This document shows positions 24,467 through 33,771 of a stretch of DNA of 64,000 nucleotides, one piece after another; within the stretch, counting starts at the first letter, position 1, and every line of letters starts with the position of its first letter. Where the stretch lies: contig JBANAY010000004.1 of assembly GCA_037952775.1 (NCBI GenBank), forward strand, positions 62,001-126,000, read 5' to 3'. Made by a program: the position numbers and the translations under genes. The stretch is from Clonostachys chloroleuca (Eukaryota; Ascomycota; Sordariomycetes; Hypocreales; Bionectriaceae). The notes under the pieces were generated by a model that worked only from the letters and a program-made list of their open reading frames with translations, had not been told where the DNA came from and made no database searches.

Positions 24467-26280
24467 CCGTGTGTGTCTCACACCGTCGTGGGGCAATCAC
24501 TAGCAGATCCATCTACTAGTCATCCAGCCCCGAAACAAAACGAGCCTCACCAGGAAAGACAAGGATGATAACGAGGTTTGGCCCAATGGGTTCAAGTGAC
24601 GATGACATGTAGCTACGTCCATCGCTTCTTGATACATCGTAGCCAGCCTCAAGCCGTCTCGTACTCACTGTGACTCTCAACAGCGCCAGCTGCATGATGA
24701 GCAGCAGCTGCATACCCGTAAGATCCAGGCATGTGATTATCTAGCTTGAGGAGAGGGTCGCATGGGAAGAGGCGCTATTGGACCTCGATATAAGCCTACC
24801 GCCTCGAATCTGCCACTCGAGCCCTTAGAACCTGGCTAGGACTGACTGGCTCAACGATGAAGAGATGCTTGCTGCGAACCCTCTCCGAATATGGAGGGAT
24901 GACATGCCAGCGTTCGACTCGGGATTGTCCTGAGAGTCGATCGATGAGGCGGGGAAACAGGGGCAAGCCGAGGTTTTCGGGGATGCAACGGAATGACCTC
25001 AACTGGTGCAGGCATTCGCAGTTAGTGCCTTAGCTAACCCTACCTACCTAGCAGCATCAATGATATGCCCAAGTTGCCAAGATGCCTCATATACAGAGCA
25101 CAAGCATGTAACAGGACGTATTGTGGTATTATCCTGCGCAAACTGCATCCGTTGCCCACCTTCGACTGTTAGTTGAGCCTCAGGAATTACACCCTCCTCT
25201 CCTTCCTCAACCAGGAGCCGGAAATTGTGACCCGGTGGGTCATTGGATCATTGTAAGCTCCCTGTGGAGCAGGGCGCCTTCCAACACAATGGATACTTTA
25301 ATAATGGGAAGTACCGTCCTCTGTGCCAAGGGTATATTGCCTTCTGCTATTGACCGGCCTGGCCAACAGGGCGCCTTGCCCGCCAATGATATCGAACTGT
25401 TTTCACTGCGCAGTAGGCAGATCTACCAATCGACATGGAAATGGATGCTAATATTCCTCACCCTATTCTTTGTACGACCACTTGCTCCGTACACACGTAG
25501 CACGCCGTACACGGTCGGATGCGCTCTGGCCATTCTGGTTCCCGCGCTAGGTAGCCTTACGCCATGAAACAAAGCCATCGGGGTAGCCATATTATGAATA
25601 TCAATGCAAAAGCCGCTATCTAAGTATTATGGAAATACCAGAAGCCCGCGGTTAAGCTTGGCTCGCAGTTTTTCAGCTGACTGGACTCAGCTGGCGGCTT
25701 TCCAATTCCATGCAGGACATTATTGGGCACAGACTGGTGCATCAGATTCAAAATAACTTGCATGGCATGGCGGCGTTGTCCAAGACACGTGCCCACTCTA
25801 TCCCAAAATACTCCCACTCCCACATCCTACAGGTTGCAAGCGAGTTTGCCTCGCCAGAGAGTACAATCAGTTAACCTCGGGCCAAATGACAGCCGTCTGG
25901 TCGGCCAGTGTACCATTGTGTTGTCTATATCCTGTATTTCCCGTTCTAGTCCAGCCATATATACCCAATTCCAGACGTAAAAGTGAGGTACCAAACGAAG
26001 GCACGGTAAGGCTCCTGTATTATGCACGCCCACGGATCGTAACGGCTCTACTGCAATCAGAGAATGCAGGAAAGACTTGCATTTCGCCGAAAGAATATCG
26101 AATACCGACAAGATATATAGATCTTGACGGTGCATACTACAATGCACCACGAGGGCGAGAGCGATTGCCGGTGTATCCATGCAGCACCGGGGTTGGTCCC
26201 GCGGAGGTTACGGACTGGCACACCCAGGTGAAGATTGCCAAGGACTATATTCGTTCTTTAACGCTCTTAATTGCCATCTC

Positions 26281-27637
26281 CTATGGCTGATTGCCAAACC
26301 AGTCTCGCCATTCCTGGTATATTTGGTCCCTGACTGCCATGTGACCCTGGGTGCGCTATTACTTGAGATTAGGAAGGCTATATCTCCAAGGGTAATGTAG
26401 GCAATGAACTCACTGGGTGAAATGTCTTTCCGTAGTATGTAGGCACATACCACATGTCTTGCACTCTGGCTCCATCACGGCCCACCATCTGCAACGTAGG
26501 GTCTTTGTCGACCGCTGTCGCCATCATGCAGAGGGCTAGCTCACCCCAGTCCTTGGATTGATGCGCAGATTCCATGCAGGTTTTCGTGTCAATAAGCGGG
26601 GACCAAGGAGACAGAAGAGCCCCATCTTGCGTCGTCGAAGTACTATTTGAATCCGAATGCCCATCATTATCGGGACCACCAACAAGAAAGAACCACGTCT
26701 CATTCCGGGTGTAATCAGGTTCGATGACGCCAGGCTCGCAAAACCGGTGACCTTCGAACAAGTGGTCGTAATCCACGAAGAGAACCTTGGGTTCCGCAAA
26801 AGCATCATTCACAGCGGCAACGGACCGTCGTATCTTCTCGTTGACTGCGAGCACCATCTCATTCATCTTGTGCCGCAACTCACGTTTGAGTTTAGGGCCT
26901 CGCCACCATACTCCGAAGGAGCTCTCGTCACATTCCTCGGTATTTGCATTGAAAAATCGGGCATAGCCCGTCACGGTGATGGAGAACCAAGGACGCTTTT
27001 CCCATTGGACGCGATCCAATATCTCCATGATAGCAAGCCGTAGGTAATTCTCAAAATCGGGACTGGCAAGCTGTTTCTCGGATTTTTGCAAAGCCTCTTC
27101 ACATGTGCCAGAATAGAGACTATAGAATCTGAAGATACAGCTGTTCATAATATCAAAGAAGCCAAGATCATTACCACCAACAGATAGGAGGGCAAAATCG
27201 GCGGTCTGTGATGTATTGAACCCACCAATTTGGCTCGGGTCGCTATTCACCAGAAGGTCGGTGATTGTGGAACCAGTGCAGGAGAGGAGCTGGAACGAGG
27301 TAGAGGCCGGCTCTTCAAGTCTTTCAAGATCGTTGTATATGAGTAAAGGATGTGCATGGATGCCATATCGGCAGGGGTCCTCTGTCCCATTGACACCAGT
27401 TCCTATGCCAGCCGAGTATGAATCCCCCAAGGCAATGAAGCCAGTCGGGCGATGTCCAGGGCGGTGGGGGAAGACCGGATGAGGCTGGTTATCCTGAATC
27501 GCAGGCCACCACGCTGCAGCTCCATCGTCCCTGTCCACGGTTTGCACTTGAAGACCAGGCTGCGCCGGCCATGCTTCCACGAGTGCCGGCAGCGGAGGGA
27601 GCAGGAGCGCCGCGAAGAAAGAGGCAGAGTATCTCAT
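26281..27637 (-). CDS. Secreted SGNH/GDSL-type hydrolase
   Basis: Extracellular esterase/lipase-like enzyme. Exon 1 is 27637-26414 and exon 2 is 26355-26281 (432 aa). A signal peptide is clear (MRYSASFFAALLLPPLPALVEA). Block I is GDSYSAGIG with the nucleophile Ser, block III is GGNDLGFF, and there are several N-glycosylation sequons. The unspliced frame runs on as nonsense after GKTFHP. A 58-nt intron (GTGAGT, CTAAT, AATAG) joins instead to RTQGHMAVRDQIY, whose His is the block V catalytic residue, so the second exon is essential. Many Cys suggest an extracellular, disulfide-bonded protein. The family call is firm; the substrate is unknown. Confidence 0.9.
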
Positions 27638-28397
27638 CTCGTCTCGTCTCCCAAATCGCCAGGTTCTCGTTTGATCGCGTTGGGACTACAGTAACATGGC
27701 ACGATGTGTAGAAGATAGGCACGCTACATCGCGACGATAAGAAGGCGGATGGTGGTCAAAGTTGAGGCGCGGTCATGGCTGATGTTTGACAGCGAGTGCC
27801 GCGTGATGTACCCGGCCACATGTTTCCGTTGCCTGATACGAGTGGTCCTCAGCGGTAGACCTAGCCCGGAGGTTCCCCGTTATCAAAATAAGCGCAGAGC
27901 GTAGTACAAAAATACCAGAGAGTTACTGATTTATGCAAGCTTTTTGGCAGACACCATAAGTTTTTTTATGTACCTAATTATCAGACTACTGTAGAAAGGG
28001 ACCCTGAGCTACAGTACCTCCTCTGCTTCGTCCCAGATAATCTGCGATCCTGGCATTGATTTCATAACATGTTTGTGGTATCACGATGTTTCATGCAACA
28101 AATATCTGCCTATCATGGCAATTTTGATAGAAGTAGTAGCCTCATAAGATCATGGAAGGCGCCACAACGCCTTCCGCGAGGTCTCACCCCTTCCCTCTAA
28201 ACACGTCAATTGTATCTCAATGTAAGGTGCGGCCAGAACGTTTCAGGCAACCTTCCTCCATTGAATGGAAGAATGACTAAATGGCCGTCTGCCCGATAAT
28301 ATCTACGTAGGAAGTATAGAAGATATTGGCAAAAATTGAAACCACTTTGTCGCTGTGCCAGCATTATCGTAGCATTCTGAATATCTCATTCGTGAAA
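27638..28397. other. Divergent promoter region of SGNH hydrolase and the 193-aa gene
   Basis: 760 bp without coding signal or repeats that I recognise. Confidence 0.45.
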
Positions 28398-29173
28398 ATG
28401 CTCCGACTACACCCAACAACCCTCACAATCACTTCAGCGGAACTCAGAGATCTTGATCGACGCTATTCACGAAAAACTCGGCTCAGGAATAGCCCCAAGC
28501 CGAATGCACATACACGCTATACAGATGCTTCATCACCTAGGGCAGATGATGATGAGTCGACAGATGCCAACGACGTCCCTACTCCGGCATCATCGACTCC
28601 CAGCCAAGTAGCTGACGAGGATGCTGCCCCCATCGTGGCACCTGTCCAGTCCGACTCTACACCATCCCATACCCCGCCGGGAACAACTACAGGTATCAAC
28701 CGCTCGGGTATTCCTAATCCTCATTCAGTGGTCTAATATTGTGTGCCCACATAGAAGAGGAGGAAGAGGATGACCAAGACGAAGACAATGCCGCCTTTTC
28801 AGACATGGATGATCCGGAATCAGCACTCGACTTAACTCCTCGAGCAGAATCGTCTTCGGGCAAGACACAACATCTCTCAACAAACCAAACTGCCCTAGGG
28901 CCGCCAGACCTGCCTCCACCATTCTCGCAGACACCACGATCAAGAGCCATCAGTGTATGTATGCAGGCTCTCGCCGAAGAAGTCGGGATCAAATTAACTG
29001 TGGCCTTTTGGTCTACCTAGTCAACAGTGACCGTCAACCAAAAAGAGCACTTGGTAAGTAAAATCCATCAACTGGAGGTCCTTTTAAGATGTCTCTAACG
29101 GACAATAAAGCAAGAATATCCGCCTTTTCCATCTCGAGACCTTGGGGGTGTCCAAGAGGACGAGGACGATTGA
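28398..29173 (+). CDS. Small acidic fungal protein of unknown function
   Basis: I do not recognise a characterised family. Four exons (28398-28692, 28755-28952, 29028-29053, 29111-29173) give 193 aa. The N-terminus MLRLHPTTLTITSAEL resembles the start of several uncharacterised Hypocreales proteins. The middle is Ser/Thr/Pro-rich. An acidic run (EEEEEDDQDEDN) follows, and the end is QEYPPFPSRDLGGVQEDEDD. Splice signals are good: CACATAG, CAACAG and a CTAAC branch before AATAAAG, with a GTAAGT donor. Exon 3 is only 26 nt. The third acceptor could instead be CCTAG at 29020, which ends soon after in a stop; I prefer the model that keeps the acidic tail. The protein looks largely disordered and could be nuclear, but no function can be given. 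Confidence 0.65.
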
Positions 29174-30584
29174 TGGAGACTACCTGACTACGTGCTTGGC
29201 AAAGGAGGTCAGAACAAACCGGTGCAGGCGATACGAAAGGCAGCATTGAGAGATGGGGCATGCTCTAGATGACTGAAACCTATCGCGTATCGGACACCAT
29301 TCTGTGTACCTAGGTATTCACGTATGCAGCATATTATCTTAGGTTAGACTCTAGAGCCGGCATAAAGAGGCTGGTTACATTGTTGACCTGTTGGCGCCAA
29401 GTAGGTCAGGTCACCCGATGCTGACCAAAGGACTAATGGACCAACGAGAGGCAGACGGTCAACTCCGTGAATAAGGCCTGGGGTCCCCGACTCCTCCCAC
29501 CAGCATCTACCCACACCATTACTCATCGGCGAGTCGAGATGGGCGATTGGCTCTGGGCAAAATTCGACCCTTCCAGCCAATTGAATCATGTATGTGGTTT
29601 ATAAGTGGGGCCCAGGGAATGAGACATAAATGAGTCTGAGCCATTCCTCGCTGGATTGTTGCTCCGGACCGGGCGGCATCCACTGGGACCCTGCTCCCTC
29701 CAGGCAAGTGGGTGGCTGATAGGCTGAATGCAGCCGTGACCTGCAGCCGTAGAGTCTGTTTATTTGCACTGTATTTGCGCGAGTCGCCAAAGTTCTCGGG
29801 TACCTGGCTTGGATTAGTTCCGTGCACATATTGGCAGTGTCTCTTAGCTCCGAGAGGTTCCCAGCCCCCTGCGGAGACTTGGCCACCCTTAGATGGCGAC
29901 ATGGCGGTACAGTGCTGGGAGTGCTCGCTCGGCTCTCTTTCCCCAGGTCAACCAGCTGTGGGAACGAACAAATTCGGCCGGCCTCAGATGTGATCAGCCA
30001 GCTGCAGGCGACAGAGAGCCCTTCGCTCGCCCTACTTCCTGTGCCTCCGTTCTCACATCTGCGCGCTCCTCTGCTCTTCCTGCCTACCATTCATACTTCT
30101 TCCTTCCCTCCTCCCATCCTCTTTCACTTTCTTCCTCTTCCCATCTCTTCCACACTTCCCACATCCTTCCACCATCAAGGAAGACTTACCCTCACCAACC
30201 TACTTACATCTGACCTTCCAGTCCACCTCAGTCCTACTCGACCCTCACCCTCCATCTACGCGTCCATCCGTCGCACTTAACTCGTCGCCATCCAAGTCAT
30301 TTCGCGTTCTCCTTCGCCTCCTCAGACACTTCAGACCTTTTAACTCCATCTCGTGCCTTCAATTGGCCCCCTCGTCACACTTCTACCCACGTTGCCCTCG
30401 TCTCCTGGGCCTACCTTCTCATTACCACCTCTCCTGTCTTCACTCTTACCTTTACTCCAGCGCCTCAAAGCCCTCGCCTATTCAGGGCAACCTATCACCA
30501 TTGCGGTTTGTGCATGCAATTTGTTACTAACTCCACAGATTTGAACCTACGCAGTCGTCTTGTGTCGTCACACGAGATCCAATC
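29174..30584. other. Long promoter/leader region of the 305-aa gene
   Basis: From about 30035 to 30450 the plus strand is strongly pyrimidine-rich (runs such as CTTCCTTCCCTCC), as in leaders of highly expressed fungal genes. A textbook intron end, TACTAAC (30525-30531) plus CCACAG (acceptor at 30537-30538), lies just before the ATG, so the 5' UTR is probably spliced; I could not fix the donor. Confidence 0.6.
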
Positions 30585-31502
30585 ATGGCATTCTTCAGTC
30601 GACAGTTCTCTCCTTCTCCGGTCCTGACCGTACCAGCCCAATCTCCCCACCAGGGACCCTTTGGCATGGCAGGCTTCCCACGCCCTCCAGCCCCAGCCTC
30701 TGCATCATTTGGCGGCTTTTCCAACTCCCTTGCGCCATTCCAAACCAGCACTCCAACCAGCAGAAAGCGCTCGCGCGACGAGGCTGCCAGCAACCTTGAG
30801 CCTGACATTGTTCCCCCCAAGCCCGAAGAACCTGAAGAGGTATGGGAGTATGGCCCTGGGATGACCCTCATCAAATCCACCAAGACCTATGTTGCACAAG
30901 CTGGTAGTCAGTCTGGCACTTGGTTGGAGGAGAAGAAGGCATCCGAGGATCAGGCGCGCATTCAAGCCGAATTGGACAGAAAGCAGCTTGCCCCACGAAG
31001 CAGCAAGCTCCAACGCGTCGTTGGGTCTAATAGCCACGACTCCCCTTCCCTGTCAGCAGCTGGCCCTACCAACGTTGGACGTGACGCTGCGCAGGCTGCC
31101 GTTGGTGACAACAAAACTCCCATCATTGACGACTTCACCTTACATCTCGGCATTGGCTGGAGACAGTTGAGCAAAGACGAGCACATCCAGGCTGCTGCCA
31201 GAGGTTGGGCACGCTACATTGAAAACCATTACCCCATCACCAATGCGCACATCCGTCTTGAGAGCCGGGGCCTCCAGTCCTACCTCGTTGAAGCTTCTGA
31301 GGGCTTTTTCCTCTTTTCCGAGGATCTTCGTCGAGGTCAGCTTGTCAGCACAACTGTAGATGGGGCACTCAAGAATCTTGCAACCTCGCCTCCTACGTTC
31401 GATGGCTGCATCACTCTGAGTGCTGCCGACTCGCCGTCTCCGACATCAACAGAGGCGCGCCACCTCCACTCTGCAATGGATGCTGAAATGGTCATGAACT
31501 AA
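30585..31502 (+). CDS. Conserved fungal protein of unknown function (305 aa)
   Basis: A single uninterrupted reading frame that looks conserved but belongs to no domain family I can name. The N-terminus (MAFFSRQFSPSPVLTVPAQ) is Pro/Phe/Ser-rich, and a basic KRSRDEAA could be a nuclear signal. The central EVWEYGPGMTLI is followed by a charged helix-prone segment. The best folded part is IIDDFTLHLGIGWRQLSKDEHIQAAARGWARYIENHYPI (in two stretches) through GLQSYLVEASEGFFLFSEDL. No signal peptide or membrane segment is seen. The gene sits behind an unusually long pyrimidine-rich leader with a probable UTR intron, which suggests strong expression. I am confident it is a gene and give no function. 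Confidence 0.85.
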   Translation: MAFFSRQFSPSPVLTVPAQSPHQGPFGMAGFPRPPAPASASFGGFSNSLAPFQTSTPTSRKRSRDEAASNLEPDIVPPKPEEPEEVWEYGPGMTLIKSTKTYVAQAGSQSGTWLEEKKASEDQARIQAELDRKQLAPRSSKLQRVVGSNSHDSPSLSAAGPTNVGRDAAQAAVGDNKTPIIDDFTLHLGIGWRQLSKDEHIQAAARGWARYIENHYPITNAHIRLESRGLQSYLVEASEGFFLFSEDLRRGQLVSTTVDGALKNLATSPPTFDGCITLSAADSPSPTSTEARHLHSAMDAEMVMN

Positions 31503-32373
31503 AATATTACACCATTTCCCTCGCCTACCTCAACATCTGGTTTTGTCTATTTGGGATATTGGAGTCTGCTCTTAATTTATTGCGTTTCGGTGTTTCGGTT
31601 ATGGCTGGGCGACCCGCTCCACCTTACGGTTAACTGGTGGAAGGGAACGGGATTGGTATCGGTCGGGACCATGGAGTTCCAGAGAGAGCTTCGACTGGGA
31701 GTGGACAGCTAGACATTTAATCGTCGTATTTACGTATCAAGAAGAAAAGAAAAAGTTTATTTTATTCTTCATCTGCCTAGTCTCTTTTGACGTTGGTACT
31801 TTAAGTAATTAAGAATTCCATGCTGGACATCAAGGCGTGTTCGGGTTGTAGCACACGGTACTGATCTCCAAGGAATATGGAGCCAATGGCTGCCCAAAGA
31901 AAGATACACTGTGGAAATTACTTCAGCTTGATTCCAACGCCTTCCGGACTGTCTTGCACAGAGTGCTGCACTTACTTTATCTTGCACCAAACAATTAAAT
32001 TCCCAAGATTGTACTGGAGTGTAGGGTAGGCCTGTCCTTGAGTCGTGTTGGGTGTGGGATCCGGCTCAGCTTAGGTAGTTGCATAAGACCGTCTGCAGAT
32101 GGGTGCATGCGTACGTAAGTGCTGGGTACTGGATGCGTACTAATTTGGCCTAAAGCCGCACAAAGAAGTGACAGGGATAGGTCCTCGATACTATGGAGCA
32201 CCTACTTATTTCGGGGTGTAAAGCAGAACACAGGTACACAATTAGGCGTGCATAGGCTCCATTGGTGCTGCCAGGTTGGTTGGCAGGATACAGCGCAGAG
32301 CGACCAGCACCCAATTACCTTACATCCACTTTCCATGGCGGCGATAGCATCGACGTAATATCTTTCGCCAACC
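31503..32373. other. Spacer before SYN8
   Basis: The 3' UTR of the upstream gene and the promoter of SYN8. Only short chance ORFs were seen. Confidence 0.45.
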
Positions 32374-33324
32374 ATGTCAAACCCAAACCAATTGTTCCTC
32401 CTTGCAGACCATATCAAGCTGTCGCTCCTCGAGAGGAAACGGGCACAGCAGCTGAACCTCGATGGTGACGACGGCGCTGGCTATCCCCAAGATGGCCACA
32501 TCTCTCGCTCGCTCGACCAGTTCCGCGACGGCCTGGCCTCGCTGCAACAGGAACAAGCACGGTTAGAGTCCTCGGGCGATGCTTCGTACGTCTTCTGCAC
32601 AACCCCATCGGCTGGACCAAAGGAGAGGGATCGATGGCAACACTCTTCCTTCCCCTACCCCAGCTCTCGGCCATCTGCATCATGATACAGCTTCACTAAC
32701 AAAGACCATCCCAGCGGCGCCTCTACAATCAGCGACTCCATCGCACCTCTCCAGAAGCAGCTCGACGACCTCACCTCCCAATTCCACGGCTTCTCCAACC
32801 CGTCCACCTCGGCCACGCTCACCAGCCCCAACTCCCCGGCCCTCGCCAGCGACTTCGCCCGCGCCGCCTCCACCACCGCCCAGAAGCACACCAAGTCCGT
32901 CCGCTTCAGCGACACGCCCCAGGAGCAGCAGCAGCCCGCCGACGACCTCTTTGGCGCCTACCGCGACGACCCGGATGTCAGGGACGACTCGGCCGGCTAC
33001 CGCGACCACGCCGAGCTGCTCGACAACCAGCAGCTGCACGCCTACCATTCCCAGATCCTCGAGCAGCAGGACGAGCAGCTCGACCGCCTCGGCGAGTCCA
33101 TCGGCCGCCAGCGGGAGCTCAGCATGCAGATCGGCGACGAGCTCGACAGCCACGTCGCCATGCTCGATGAGGTCGACGAGGTCGTTGACCGCCACCAAAC
33201 CCGCCTGGATCGTGCCGGGAGGGTCCTGGGCAAGGTCGCTAGGGGTGCTGGTGAAAACAAGCAGATGACCGCCATTGTCATCCTCATTATTATACTTGTC
33301 CTATTGATTGCAATTTTGAAATGA
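32374..33324 (+). CDS. SYN8: Qc-SNARE, syntaxin 8 type (SYN8)
   Basis: Tail-anchored endosomal t-SNARE acting in membrane fusion. Exons 32374-32585 and 32715-33324 give 273 aa. The N-terminal half is helical and charged. The SNARE motif spans about residues 190-250 (QILEQQDEQLDRLGESIGRQ, then IGDELDSHVAMLDEVDEVVD), with the zero-layer Gln expected inside it. It is followed by a C-terminal transmembrane anchor, TAIVILIIILVLLIAIL, ending at the stop. The intron end is ambiguous: acceptor at 32714, preceded by an ACTAAC branch, is preferred; an earlier AG would add eight residues in frame. The middle of exon 2 is very GC-rich, which creates a long but false antisense ORF. Confidence 0.88.
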
Positions 33325-33483
33325 GCTAGATTAGTTTCTGCGTTTCTTTCCTGGGTGGTTGGCTTAGCGTTCACGAATTGGCGTTCTGTTCACGGTCTGG
33401 CGTTTCCGAGGAATTCGATTGTTTGTTACTACGTTCCTTTTCGCCCCATAAGTTTTGGATAGTGAGTTCTGCATAAACGACTC

Positions 33484-33490
<7 letters not shown>

Positions 33491-33514
<24 letters not shown>
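33491..33514. repeat. (AT)12 microsatellite
   Basis: A pure AT dinucleotide run in the 447-bp convergent spacer (33325-33771) between SYN8 and AMA1. Nothing else is recognisable there. Confidence 0.9.
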
Positions 33515-33517
<3 letters not shown>

Positions 33518-33771
33518 CTGGCCAAGCATGTATATCTTGGTCAATAGAACAACTTCCTTACTTTTTGGACACGATTCGGTGATGGGAAGCTCAGGTATAA
33601 TGCTGATTCTCAGTCTCTATCTGTACTAGCTGTTCTCTTCTTCTCTCAGGGTAAGCGGGGAAAAGCAAATATTTCATTCTCTGGTTTTATGACCTTTACA
33701 TTCTAGTATAGTCATGTTGTTGTTTTTGGTTGGGTGGTATGTCGTGATGATCGGCTTCCGTCTCTTGACTG

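Larger units (their letters stand above)
23123..26280. other. 3.2-kb gene-free region with small inverted repeats
   Basis: No ORF has domain motifs or a convincing splice model; the largest (25121-25567, 148 codons) looks like chance. The region has a CGTTCGT-rich patch (about 23955-24000), two compact hairpins (24359-24375, 24449-24466) and scattered CTACCTAC runs. It may hold a long 5' leader of the regulator gene or decayed repeats. Confidence 0.5.

Noticed and set aside
25121..25567. 148-codon plus-strand ORF in the gene-poor region
   Set aside because: One hydrophobic segment but no motif, no regular codon pattern and no promoter or splice context.
32680..33198. 172-codon minus-strand ORF opposite SYN8
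   Set aside because: Low-complexity Val/Gly/Glu product that is the antisense of the GC-rich SYN8 exon.
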